64,000 nt of DNA from Stereocaulon alpinum. Lineage: Eukaryota > Ascomycota > Lecanoromycetes > Lecanorales > Stereocaulaceae. The stretch lies in NCBI GenBank assembly GCA_018257865.1, contig JAEUBA010000052.1, positions 1-64,000 of the forward strand, given 5' to 3'. This document shows positions 1 through 11,430 of the stretch, in pieces. The notes under the pieces are model-generated. The model did not search any database, was not told the origin of the DNA, and saw nothing but the letters and a program-made list of their open reading frames with translations. Position 1 is the first letter of the stretch. Each line of letters opens with the position of its first letter. A program made the position numbers and the translations under genes.

Positions 1-479
1 TGGGGGGGTGGAAGGGGTGGATTGGGAGTGGGATTGGGGGGTGGATGATGAGTTGGGGGGGTTTGAAGGGTGTGAGGGTTTTGGGGGTGCTGGGGGCGCA
101 GCCTATGGGTAGGCGGTTTGGGAGGTGGGGTTTTTCTGAGGGTTGGGGGGAGGTGGGGTTTACTGTGCTTATTTTGGGGGGGGAAAGGTTGGAGAGGGTG
201 GTTATTGAGGGGGTGCAGGGTTGGGAGAAGAGGTTGAAGAGGGTTGATATGGTTAATTTGTCGGATGGGGCGGCGGGTGGGATGTTTGTTGATTTTGAGG
301 GGGGATTGAAGAGAGGGCTGGGGGAGAGGGTGGATGTGGTGGTGAGGGAGGCGGATCATGCGGCGCTTGTAAGGGCTTGTGAGGGGAGGGGGTGGGGGTG
401 GGAGGACGCGGAGCGGTATTGGCCGTGTGATGAGTGTTGGGCTCGTGAGGGGGAGAGGTGTGAGTGTGGGGATGTTTAG
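1..479 (+). CDS. 3' part of an unrecognised G-rich gene (partial at left edge)
   Basis: The reading frame is already open at base 3 and runs to the TAG at 477-479, so this is the C-terminal part (about 158 residues) of a gene that begins left of the window. The protein is rich in Gly, Glu, Arg and Val. It ends in a short Cys-containing tail with CDEC and CEC motifs. I do not recognise a family. The coding strand is extremely G-rich, with codons such as GGG, GAG and GTG throughout, unlike most genes here. The same G-rich composition marks the 3' ends of the genes at 4842-6440, 23751-26705 and 59089-61106. Because codon choice and residue choice are both skewed, similarity searches may be misled by composition. 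Confidence 0.6.
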   Translation, partial: GGWKGWIGSGIGGWMMSWGGLKGVRVLGVLGAQPMGRRFGRWGFSEGWGEVGFTVLILGGERLERVVIEGVQGWEKRLKRVDMVNLSDGAAGGMFVDFEGGLKRGLGERVDVVVREADHAALVRACEGRGWGWEDAERYWPCDECWAREGERCECGDV

Positions 480-1894
480 GTGGTGTGTTCTGTACTTACA
501 GACTGCTACCACTTTGCCACCTTTGTGTCTTCTTGAAGCACAAATGTCGCCCAGAGAGTGGTCTTAGGCCTGTTGGTTGGTATGGCTCAAGTGAAGGTGC
601 TGGTGGAGCCTAGACCACTTCCTCCATAGACCACATACGGGAGCTATAATGAATATACTCATCTTAATCACTTGACGGGTCAAGGTGCTTGACCTGCTAT
701 ATTTCTGCAGGCAATAGTTTCGTGCATTCGCAGATCTGGCGAATCGAACTCGGCAATCTGTAGTTGACTTTCCTGTATGCATCTCATTGTTTGTCGAATT
801 CTAATGCTTTAGGCAGCGACGTTGATCTATCTCATAACCAGGATGAAGTCAAGGTGTTTCTCACCACTATTGCACCATTCCACCTATTGGGCGGCCAGAG
901 AGAAGGGGATCATTTCATTTCAGGACTGAATGTACCATCATGAGTCCTTCACCTAGAATTGAAACAGTCATGTGCGTATCCCAATAACATTCCTAGAATC
1001 GCACTAATCAGTGAACGCCATACACCAAATCTTAGTCTTCGAAGGAGACAGCCATGATCAAACGTGGCCACCACGCAGTATCCCACAGATCAGGCTACCT
1101 CTTTACTTGAGGCGATGGTCGCCAACTCGCCTACAGAGACGATAGCGCGTTTCGACCCCTGAAGAAGATTGACCGAATGAGATCTCTTATGAAGGAAAAT
1201 GAGGAAAGCCTAGTTGGGGTAGAGGCGGAAAGGCCGACGAAGAGGATGAAGGTGGCGTAGTGGGCTTGCAGGTGATGAGATTAGCTGAACAGGGCTGTTT
1301 GTAATCTGGTATGTGCGAGGCAAAGATTCTTGTGGTCGGATGTTTAGGGCGTGCTATTGAAAGCGTGAATTGAACATATGCTACCTTTGAATGGGTCAAA
1401 TGGGATGGTGTTGGTCTCCAATGTACCAAATAAAGCTGCGGTTCCAACTTCCCTTGCTCCTTCGCCAGGTTGTATTTAATAGGCAAGAGCTAAAACTGTG
1501 GATACGAAAACATCAAATTGCGTCAGATGTGCATCGACAAGATGTGGCATATGTGCAGACGTCACGTGTCGTGTCAAACACACCAGTAATTGCAAGAGCC
1601 AAGCTTTGTGGCGTTTCTTCCCATTGGCTTCCACGTGTCTCTCGGCTTTGCTTTGACTTTCGAGCCTTTAGGCAATCACAAGGTTACTATGCATTTTCTC
1701 TTCTCCTCTCACAATTCTTCATGCCAAATCGCAGCACAACGGTCTCATGCCCCATCCCTCAGTATGGATTGTCTATGCACTTCTCTAGATAGCCCTGTAT
1801 GACTTGCTCAGGGAAATCTTAAGGGGTCCTTAAACGTACTCAAAAGTACCTTGGTCATGGCTAATCGCCCTAGCTCATAGGCCTAGACCCATCT
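480..1894. other. Intergenic, nothing recognised
   Basis: Only short open frames in conflicting directions are present, with no recognisable domain and no splice-supported continuation. No RNA gene was seen. Confidence 0.6.
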
Positions 1895-2481
1895 CACACT
1901 AATTTGAAATCAACGCACCAGCTTCTGGATTCAACAATGACGACATCGCAAGTACGCAAGGAGATTCCATCGATATTGGGAAAGAAGTCATCACTAGTCT
2001 TTCTTATCATTTCGATGGAACGGACCACTGTCTTGAGCAGCTTAATACCAGACTTGATCTCGAATCTGAAGAATCCAACGGAGCGATGATGTACCTTGAA
2101 GTGACTTCAGAAAAACACGAAAACTTGTCATGTATCTCACAGATGCATTGGAAACCCTAGAAGAAACATTGAGGACTCTTCAGAATTTATCAGAAAGGCT
2201 TGGTAGGATTTCAGCGACCCTTAGAGGGAACAATTGGCCGTACACAAAGACTCTTGGGGCAGGCAGAAGCCGATGTGAGGTGTGAAAACGCTGGAAAGCA
2301 AATTCATTCGACTGGCGAGAATGTTGGATGTGTGGAGTGGGGTAGGATAGGGCTAATGGCTGTGAATGGTGGAAGAAAAAATGTTCAACGAGAAGAAAGA
2401 TTGTACATGAGCTCCAGAGACACGTCAGTGGCTTTGCGATCTACCAATGCTGATGTCTCGAATCACCTAACTTGCACTACC
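1895..2481 (+). pseudogene. Relic of a helical fungal protein gene, broken in several frames
   Basis: Three coherent protein-like pieces lie in order on the + strand but in different frames. The first, about 1910-2158, is acidic, with a GKEVITSLSYHFDG-type stretch, and ends at a TAG. The second starts at the ATG at 2130 and encodes a Leu/Glu-rich helix (ALETLEETLRTLQNL) that stops near 2283. The third, about 2395-2480, encodes an amphipathic helix (IVHELQRHVSGFAIY) that runs into a TGA. No intron arrangement that I could find joins them without stops. The helical pattern resembles N-terminal regions of fungal STAND/ankyrin-type proteins, but that is only a resemblance. The alternative is chance open frames in non-coding DNA. 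Confidence 0.3.
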
Positions 2482-3791
2482 CCCAATTGAGGAGTTTGAG
2501 TACTAAGTATACTTATTCACTGCGTCGTGGTGGAAAGTTGGCTGTATTCATTGCTCTGCTTATGCTGCTTGAACACAGAATCGGGGGGCCTTGCAATTCT
2601 TTTGCTATGCCGGGTTCGACAACTTACCCACACGGGCACACCATTCACAAGGTACTAGATGTCTAAGGGCGGTGGAGGAGTCAGCAAACGTTGGCGGAGA
2701 TTGGCAACCCGGCAATGGCGCTAATTTACGTCATCATCGGCCCGTCGTGTCCGACCAATCTCCAGCTCCCCTTCCCCATCTCCGAACCATCTACATGCCT
2801 TATCTGTTCCACTGTTGGTAGGGAATGTGAACGGCTCTGATGCTAGATGTATCAAGGACACGCCATCTAATCATGCTCATGCAGATTCTGGGCAGGGGAT
2901 CCAAAGCTAGACACGCCTCATTCCCGACAAACATCAACCCCTGAGCTGGGAACCAATGGTCCAAGCATTCTCGACGGTGCCGTGCCGCTCCACCTGCCGC
3001 ACACCTTACCCAAGGTGTGTATCAGCTCGGTATAGCGGAACTCTCCGCCGAACTGTATGCACGTGGGCATTTCTGGAGACGAGCCATGCTAGCCAAGCCA
3101 TCAACCTGTGTTGGTGTGCCCTGGTAAAGTTACTCGGGCGCAACACATGGACACGTCAGGGCTCCAATGCAGTCATGGAAATCGTCTCCAAGGACGGCAC
3201 ACGCCTGCTGGTGGGTCTTTCGTTACCAGGAGTTCCCCTCACACCAGCACGGACGCCAGCACAGACCCCACCAAACGCTAGAGGCGCCAGGAACCAAGCA
3301 TATCTCTCGCTTGATAGTGGCTGCGACGCATACCTTATGCAGGTCAAGCCGGTTTTTATGCAGATCTGTAAGCCTGCTACAGATAGCAAGTGGTGAAAAT
3401 TTTATGTGATTGTCTGTGTCTGCTTGGATTCAAGTTCCGACATTTGTGGAAACGATCATCAAAGCGTACAAATTTCGCTACCGGCGGAAGAGCACAATAT
3501 GCAGTTCCACAATTTCCATGACTTACATGGATTTTTTCGAATCATTGGCTCGAGGCAATGCATCAGTATATGAGGGTGTGGAGGTAATGCATGTTGTCTC
3601 TGGTGCGTACAGCACGAGCTCGAAGTAGCTGGTGAAAATTGTCCCTCGAGGTATCTGAGCAATGTGAGTGTCAGCATGCACCTATATAATGTCTCGATCA
3701 GCCATACTCTCTGCAGGAACAGAACTCTTAGTCTATTGCTAATCCTTTATTTTGTTTGCCTACAATCGGCAAACCGATCTCCTACATTTCC
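2482..3791. other. Intergenic, nothing recognised
   Basis: Short frames only. The last 50 bases before 3792 are AT-rich and pyrimidine-rich and probably hold the promoter and leader of the thaumatin-like gene. No RNA gene or repeat was seen. Confidence 0.5.
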
Positions 3792-4804
3792 ATGTCCAAA
3801 TTAAAGATCAAAATGCTCAAATCCACAGATATGCTCACCTGGGCTCTCGCTTTCTTCACTTCTTCGACCTTGGCCATCAACATCCTCCCAATAGTCCCAA
3901 TCGAAGCAACATCCACCTCCACCGCGCTGGGAACCGCGTATGGAAATGCACTCGGGCCCCAACCCACGCTTCCCCCAAACCGAGCCCCCAAGCCCGCTTT
4001 CGCAGGAGGCTCTGATCTAACTATCAACATAATCAACTCCTACAGCATCCCCCTCTCAATCTTCTACGGCTCGAATGCCGGAGCCCCAACACCCGTCAAC
4101 AACCCAGGCCCAGACACCCTAGCATCCTCAACCCAAGTCCTCTTCCCCAGCGGTTGGGCCGGCCGCATAACCATCGGACAAAACTACGACCCTAAAGGCT
4201 CAAAGATCGAAGCCTCGTTGTCCGGACCGGATTACATACCTGATGTCGATATCAGCTATGTTGATGGGTACACTGTTCCTATAAGTTGCTCATGTCAGGG
4301 GGTTGCCGTGACGGGGTGTAATAGTAAGATTCCTTCCTTACTCCACCGCGTAAAGGCGAGGAAATTGATCGCGGGTAGTCGAGCTCTTCAATCATGGCCA
4401 AAACTGTCCGAATGAGGGACCGGGCCCTATCTGTTATAATCCAGAGGAAGACGTCGCTGATGGTCCTGCGACGCCGTTTTTTGCGCCTTGCGCTGGGGCT
4501 GCTTATACTTATCCTAATGGTGAGCAAGTATGCGCTGATTTTTCTCCTCGCTCGAGAACTCGGTGTTGTGGAGAGCCTTCTGGTTTTCCCCTTACGCACG
4601 CAATAGGATGATATCTACGGGTGTGGTGAATTAAGAACGAAATACTGACTCAAAGACATCAACATAGATAACTTAGCGAACTCTGACAGCCAATGCAACA
4701 GTGGCGTGATAGATTGCTGTATCGGATCGCAGTGTCCAGCGCCAGCCAGACAGCCGAAAAAGAGGGCTTTAACCAGAATAAGCAAGAAGTTGAAGCGGAG
4801 GTAG
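3792..4804 (+). CDS. Secreted thaumatin-like cysteine-rich protein
   Basis: Three exons are inferred: 3792-4323, 4379-4519 and 4656-4804 (introns of 55 and 136 bp), giving about 273 residues. In-frame ATGs lie at 3792, 3813 and 3831. The hydrophobic stretch MLTWALAFFTSSTLA after the third gives a signal peptide ending before INI. Thaumatin-family landmarks follow in order: FPSGWAGRITIG, DVSYVDGYTVPI and a C-terminal PFFAPCAGAAYTYP-ND segment. About ten cysteines are present, mostly in exons 2 and 3, as expected for a disulfide-rich extracellular protein. The C-terminus is basic (KKRALTRISKKLKRR). Fungal members are secreted and of unsettled function, with beta-glucan binding suggested for thaumatin-like folds. 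The 3' end faces the 3' end of the monooxygenase only 37 bp away. Exon joins rest on restored Cys spacing, not on transcripts. Confidence 0.72.
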
Positions 4805-4841
4805 GCCAGGAAGTGCGCTGAGATGGTATGCAGGACACGAT

Positions 4842-6440
4842 TTATGAGTTATGTCGTTCACGAATGAAACGTTTCCCTTCCTTTCCCTCACCATTCTCAT
4901 GCTCCCTAACCCACCCCTCATAATCAAATCCCAACTCCTCTACCGTCCTCACCGCATACCTCCTCTCCCCCCTCTCAGCAAAAGCCCTCTTAATAGCCGG
5001 AAACCTCTCCCTCGTCCACGTCTCCTTCGCATTCCACTTCGGCGGCAACTTCCCTTTCCCCCCGCCATCCAAATCCCTGGCCCCATCCGCCCACGCCACC
5101 ATCTCATTAAGATACTCAAAATCCCTCGGAAACGCCAACACATGAAACCCCTTCCCGACCCCCCTCTCCCTCACCGCCCCTTCCTCCCACTCCCTCATTT
5201 CTCCCTCTGAGGGCAAATCCAGCCTCCCACTCCACACGCGCGCAATAACGGCCGCTTGACCCTCAAATGTCCGAAACGGTATAATCTTAGACGGTAAGCC
5301 TATAAACGCCAAACTCGTCTCATGTCTCCAGAAAACATGCTGGAAAGTTCCCTCGACGCGCTCGCCCGTCGTTATGAGCGGCGGTGATAGAGATTCGAGA
5401 AAGGGCAAAGAATAATAATACCCCGTAGCGAAAACCACAGCATCAATACCCCCCTCCACCCTCCCATCTTTGAACCTTACAGCCCTACTCCCATACCCTT
5501 CACTTTGATCGGGAGGAAGGAACTCCACAACCTCACCGACCATCTCCATTTCCCCGCCCTCACTAAAAAACAACTCACTCTCGCTTCTCGATGAAAGTAA
5601 AAGCGGCTGTGCACATACACCAGCGATCTGACGCGCGATATCTGTCCCCGAAGCCGCGTTGCCTATTACGAGGACTTTTTTCCCGCGAAAGGGGGATGCG
5701 CGGCGGTAGTTTTTTGAGTGGGTTATTGTGCCTGGGTTGCGGGTGTTCCAGGCTTGGAGGCCGGGGATGGAGGGGATGGTGGGGAGGGTGTGGTGGCCGG
5801 TTGCTATTATGAGGGCGTCGTAGGGGGTTGTGGAGGGGGTGGAGGTGGGGAGGGAGGTGAGGTGCCAGGTGGGTTGGGAGTGAGTGTGGGTGAGGGAGAT
5901 GGATGTTATTTGGGTGCGGAAGTGGACTAGGTTGGAGATGGGGGCTGCGTACTGCTGCAGATAGGTGAGGATGGTTTCTCGAGATGGGAAGAGTTGGTTG
6001 TCTTCTAGGGGTTTGTCGGGGTGTTTCATTATTGTGTGGGGGATGTTGGATTCTAGGTTTTCGTACATGGGGGTTGGGAAGGTTGGGGTTTTTTCTTCTG
6101 TGTTGTTTGTGAGGCCGTTCTGGAGAGGGCTGGTCGGGCGCCATGTTGGTTCTTCTGGTGGCTGATGGGGGTTTGTGGAGGGGATATCTAATGTTCCGGG
6201 TTGGGGGTCAGGCGAATAATTCCAGACGCCACCGAAGGAGGCTCGTTGTTCGTAGACGTCTATTTTTGTAAAGTAGTTCTCTGCGAGGAGATATCTGTGG
6301 GTCTGACTCAGGCCTACAGCAAGGTTTTGACTTGGGCTTTCGCCGTTGCTGAGGCGGACTCACTTTGCGGCTACTACGCCTGCTGGACCAGCTCCTATTA
6401 TTGCTATGCGTTGTATCTTGGGGGGAGGTAGGGAACCCAT
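4842..6440 (-). CDS. Flavin-containing monooxygenase (FMO family)
   Basis: Two exons are inferred: 6440-6364 and 6294-4842, with a 69-bp GT..AG intron, giving 509 residues. The first exon carries the FAD dinucleotide fold IAIIGAGPAGV (residues ~11-21). The join restores AAAKYLLAENYFTKIDVYEQR followed by GGVWNY, a typical FMO start. The NADPH-binding VLVIGNAASGTDIA lies near residue 240 and FATGYYY near 316. Fungal relatives oxidise thiols or other soft nucleophiles with FAD, NADPH and O2; the substrate here is unknown. There is no obvious signal peptide, so it is probably cytosolic. Composition is abnormal. The 5' half is C-rich on the coding strand and encodes runs of Thr, Ser, Pro and His. 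The last 150 codons are G-rich and encode Gly, Glu and Arg. The switch sits near 5600. Confidence 0.88.
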
Positions 6441-7348
6441 GTTTGGGAAATAGTAGAACGCGAATTGATCTAAGAAATAGACTCGAGATATAGGATAACG
6501 AGATCTAGATAAAATATGTATCCTTCTGTGTTAAGACATGGCCGGATATACAGGCAGATTTGATCTTAGATACTTCATATGTTACAAAAGAAAGATAACT
6601 TATGACTGAATCAAAAAGTATTCGTAGCCGGATAAACTCTTTTCAACTTTCAACAATGACGTCCTCATGCATTATCGATTGATTAGTCAGCATGATCTTG
6701 TAGTAACCACAGTAGCGAGGCGTCGGGGAGTGGTGAGATCATAAAGCAAGACATCTAATATCAGAATATACCAGAACAGTAGAGAGCTGTCAAAAATCAA
6801 GTTGTAATTGCGATGGTCAAAAATTGCAAAAACATACAGCAGCCAGTATTCGCTGGTGGTCACCCACCCAACTACTAATTGACCGATCTGAAGCTTGTCT
6901 TTGGCAGAGCGGACGGGATGCCGATTATTCTTCAGTCTATGGCCGTATGTACTCAAATGTTGCGAATCATATTATATAACCGTAGATTGCCAGATGCACC
7001 ACATCCCGTAAGGTCGAGTGAAGAGTCTCTCTACCTGTATCTACTCAATAGCCTATTGAACTTAATGAGATGTTACGTTACTGGAACGAAGTTTTTCTTA
7101 TCAGCTGTCTATGCAAATCGTGGCATGGTAAAGAGGCAGGCTATCGACAATGGCAGTCGTCGCGGGCTCAGGACCAAGGCCTCCAAACTAAGGTATGCAA
7201 GATTTCACCTCTTCTAATGTCACCTGCGCAGCCGCAACGATTATCCTACAGACGTTCTAGGCAAGAATGCCCACCTCTGCAAAGTGGGAAACGCCCAAGC
7301 GCCTTGCGTAGCCGTGTGCTCCAATATTTCCGTCAGCCAATCGTACAC
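6441..7348. other. AT-rich intergenic region
   Basis: This stretch is AT-rich, especially 6470-7100, with only short frames. It separates the 5' end of the monooxygenase from the 3' end of the telomere-protein gene. No RNA gene was recognised. Confidence 0.55.
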
Positions 7349-10300
7349 TCAGTCAGACTCGGGCTCTCCTAAGCCGCCGGTGAAAACAGTCCGATGTCTC
7401 GTATTCAATGCTTTTGTCGGGCTTTCCGACCTCTCAGGCAAACCCCTCGCGCCTCTTGGTCGTAAAATGCGCTTCGGAGGCTCAGTGCTCTCCATGACTC
7501 TATCGCTGTCTGTTGTGCCACCGAGGTCTATAGAGCGTTTCCTTAGTGAAGCTTTACGCGTCTTAGTTTGTAAACCTGGTAGATTAATTCCCAGGCCGTT
7601 AATGCCCTCTTGCTTGATCTTGCTGGTTGCTTTTTCCCCATTATCTGTCGTATCAGCCCTTCCATTAGCTTTGCCCCCTTTAGTGGCGGCAATCTTGTCT
7701 GCGCTCTTTGGCTCCTCCTTCGGCACTGCCTCTCTCAAAGTTGTTCTCTCCTCATCCTTCAGCCCGTCCCACCATCGCCATAACCCTCGAGCGAACAATC
7801 TCTCTTCAGCACCTAATTCGACTGGTGGACCACGCATTTGTACGCCTGCTCCTTTGCGGAATACAGCCCATGAGCTAGATTGCGTACTGAGTAGGGTCAT
7901 CTGCCTTTGAAAGCTCTGGACTCTGAATTCGCGGAGCATAATGGCGTCTCCGGGGTCAAGGATTGGGAAGCACTTGTCGTATGACCGGAATATCTGTGCT
8001 CGTGTCATGGGCGGCTGGAGTTTGGAAGATGACGGATCAGTGATGTAGATTGTTTGGTTGTAATCTCGGGGCCCAGAGGTTGCGCGTGTCACTGGCGTAC
8101 TATCAATGGCAATGGCGAGAACGTCTACTGTGGTCGTGAAGTGCTGGGGAAGCGTTGCGAGTGGAACGAAGTATGAGAGATGTGTGCGAAAGCCTGGTGG
8201 TGGCGGTTGAGAAGGGGGAAGATACCCTGGCGAGGAGGCTATGGAGGCAGCGGTTGTCCGCTGGGGTGTAGAGCGTATGAATGAAGCTGAAAGAGGCCTT
8301 GGCTTCTCAGAGGTTTGGCCCGTCGAGGCAGCAGTCAGCTGAGTAGATTGCTCCTTCTCAGACGAGCTTTCAACTTCGCTTTCAACCTCACTGTCTGGAA
8401 CAACTTGACTAGACCTTCTTGGCGCAAACCAGGGACTTGTGGCACTTGTCTCGCTTGACAGACGTGACGATTGACTTGAGAACTTTCGCATTGCTCTCAG
8501 CTTCTCAATAAGATTAGGGGCCGTTCGGGGCGTTGATGGCTTTACCTCAAACGCTGAGCTTTCCTCCTCTACAGGTGATGCTTCCTTCAACTCGGGAGGC
8601 TCTTGTGAGGCTGGCATTGATAGCGGCTCGGGAGGCACTATACCAACGGAAGTCGCTTGTGTCAATCGAGGTGTTGGTAAGGTTTCTTCGTTAGGAAGGG
8701 CTTGGACAGACGTGAACGAAGGTTGGGACACGAAAGTCGATCCTTGTGTAGCGCTCGGTGTCATGAGATGGCTCTTCGAGGATGGATCGTCCAAGGTTTC
8801 CTGTATGGTAGCGGGCAACTCCTCAGCGGACATTAACCTGGGCTGGACATCGACTTTTGGCGACTGTGAGCCAAGGGTTTCCTCTTCGATTAGCGGCTGC
8901 TGGTCCGCTGTGCCTGATCGCAATGCAATCTTCTGCTCATCGCCAGGGGTTGGGAGGCTGGGTATCCGAGTTTCAGCAGTCTCATGCCCGTCTGAAGATG
9001 ATGCACCTGTTGGTGATATGGCAGTGAAGCCTTTCTCTGGCATTAAAGAGTCTGCTGCATTAGCCTTTGGTGACACAGACAGCTGAGCATCCGCTCCTGG
9101 AGACATCTGGCCGTCTGATTCTTCGTCATCCTCGCTTTCGAGATCAATAATTTCGACATTAGACTGCTTGGTCTCTATGAATTCTGCGGAGATCTCAATC
9201 CGTTGTACCGGGCTCCCCTGAGCCTGGATCGATTCAGACTCATGGACTATTGCTTGCTGTTGTTCAATGACCGCTAGCATATTCCCCTCCTGTCCTAAGG
9301 CCTCATAAATAGATGGTGGCACTTCTTTCTCGCTCGAACCTTCGTCCTCATTTGAAACAAGACTGTCCCGAGGCTGTTCATCTTCGAGCTGATCAGATGA
9401 GCTAGAGGGGGAGCTGGGCATGTGTTGCACATCGTGCTCGGAGTCGCTTTCGTCAACAACCATGAACTGATGTGCCGATTCCTTAATCGTAGATGGAAGC
9501 TCTGCGGCTTCTTGGACATCTTTATTAGCCTCGCTTTCCACGCGACTTGGTGTTTCCAGGCCATGAGTTTTTTCGAACTCTTTCTTGACGTCATCTAAAA
9601 CCTCGACCTCTTGCATATGTCCCGTAGTATCTGGTGTAGCTTTCGAGAGCTGCTGAGCGCGCGAGTATGCCGACCCATCGAGTCCAAAATTGGATGCTCG
9701 ACCACTGATTGCGCCGGCACCACTATCCTCTAGCTGAGGCTCCGAACCGTCCTCAGAATCTGATTCTTGGTCGGATTCTGAGGTGACAGATGTAGAGTAG
9801 ATGAATTGAGGAGACGCTGCTGGTGAAACCTGTTCCGTTGACATTAATTCTCCGCTCATCTCGCTCTCGACGGGTTCAACATTGGCTGGGGGTGGGCTCG
9901 GGGGGCCTATGACACTGGTTCTGCTGGTGTCTTCCCTAGCAACCTCTTTCGCTGTCTGCTCATCTTCCATAGCTTCATCCTGAAATGTCTGAGCTGCTGA
10001 TATAAGGTCTTCTACGGTCGACCTATCTTGATTTTGTACCTTTGATGGGCTAGTGACGTCAAAAGTATTTATATTGAGCGCTTCGTCCGGGCTTGGTGTC
10101 CTCCCCACGAACCTCCATTGGCCACTGCCCCGTCCGAATTTTGTTTTCTTGCTTCGCTCATTGTCGGGGAACTCTTCCCCGGCGAACGGGTCGTAGTGCG
10201 ACGAAGGTAAGTGGCTACGCTTCAAGAACGCCGGCGATCCCCATGCTTGCGCGTTGAGCTGAAATTTCCGCGTTGTGGTGGGTATGTGACTGTTGAAGGG

Positions 10301-10796
10301 GGGCGATATTCGAGGTGTAGAGGTTGGTGTAGGCGGTTCTGGTGAAGGGGTTGGATGGTCAATATCAAGTGAGGTCGCGTCCTGATCGGCGCGTTGAACC
10401 TTTGTTTCGTCAGCAATAGATATGATCTAGGTGTAGTAACCATACTCGAAGCACGACGCGCTCTCCATATCTGAGCTCCCAGTCTATACCTTTGCCTGGT
10501 GTAGAAGCCGCAAAAGTATCCTTTGCCCATTGCACGCCGGTCAGGTTCAGTAAGAGCTGATCCCCACTGCTTATCCCGACTCTCGAGAGAGCCTTAGCAC
10601 TCGAGCCTTGAAAGCGAACTCTGACTTGTCCGCGATGTCGGCGGAGGCGGAAATCGGGCTCCACGAGCAGCAGGCTGAGTGTATGAGTAGACGAAGCGTA
10701 TGGCCAGATCAATGTGACAATCCCGAAAATGGATGTGCTCTCTGAGTCGAGTCCTGGTTGGAGTTGAGCGATTGGTAAGGTGGTTGGCGCTGCCAT
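7349..10796 (-). CDS. Cdc13/Pot1-like telomere single-strand DNA-binding protein
   Basis: Two exons are inferred, 10796-10446 and 10399-7349, with a 46-bp intron, giving 1133 residues. The N-terminal ~120 residues (FGIVTLIWPYASS and onward) resemble an OB fold. The second exon continues through a Pro/Thr-rich linker into WGSPAFLKRSHL, a motif I associate with filamentous-fungal Cdc13-like proteins. A long acidic, Ser/Glu/Gln-rich, probably disordered middle follows (~180-770). Near residues 790-940 comes a telomere-binding OB domain (FVPLATLPQHFTTTVDVLAI, YITDPSS, LREFRVQSF, SSSWAVF). The C-terminus is basic. By family it should bind the G-rich telomeric overhang, as part of CST or shelterin-like capping; which of the two is not decidable. 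A VEIIDLESEDDEE stretch at ~532 looks like a SUMO-interacting motif. Confidence 0.75.
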
Positions 10797-11430
10797 CTCT
10801 TCTGTCTTCGCGCATCTTGTCTCAAGCTATAGACTCTGTGCGAGACATCAGGTCATGCGCCAGTTGACCAATACAAGTGCAGCGTTCCGTGAAGTGAAAT
10901 CAAAGGCGCTGAACTCGAAGATACGTGCCAAGCAATTTCGCGGCATGGCTCTAAAGGCTTGCCATACTCTTAGCGTGGCTGCGTTCTCCAGTCGCGTGAG
11001 CCTTAGAAGAGTTCACCCCCCAACCGATCAACCTGCCTAACCGATCAGCCCTATTCTTCTAGCTTAAAGTAGTTGTACCTAAGGTATGGTCCCATGATCT
11101 TCCCAGACCTAGGAAAAGATTCTAAGAAGATAGTTTCGCTGTGAACGATTTACAATGCTGCATTCTAGCCCTCACATGTATAACAGCTCTTTCCGCAGTA
11201 AACATCAAAGAGGCAACCCTAGTGCATGGTATTCGAGTGAGCTGTTCGGATAGCTATCGATTGCAGGGATCTTCCCCGGCTGTCAAGAAAAGTCAATTTC
11301 TTTCCTAGCGGGACATTCTCAATTCTCTCTGTTGTGTTCGATACTCCCTGTAACCAGCTGCTCCACTACAATTCAACCCCACCTACCTACAACGCTAATT
11401 CACCAGAAGAGAACATATACAGCCCCCAGA
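10797..11430. promoter_or_regulatory. Shared divergent upstream region of the telomere-protein and ARG1 genes
   Basis: The 634 bp separate two start codons that point away from each other. The last ~100 bp before 11431 are pyrimidine-rich with repeated CCACCTACC-like sequence, typical of a fungal leader. No specific operator was identified. Confidence 0.5.

Noticed and set aside
10222..10530. Possible frameshift or second short intron between the OB fold and the SPAFLKR motif of the telomere protein
   Set aside because: On recounting, a run of six C (not five) keeps one continuous frame across the linker, so no break is needed.
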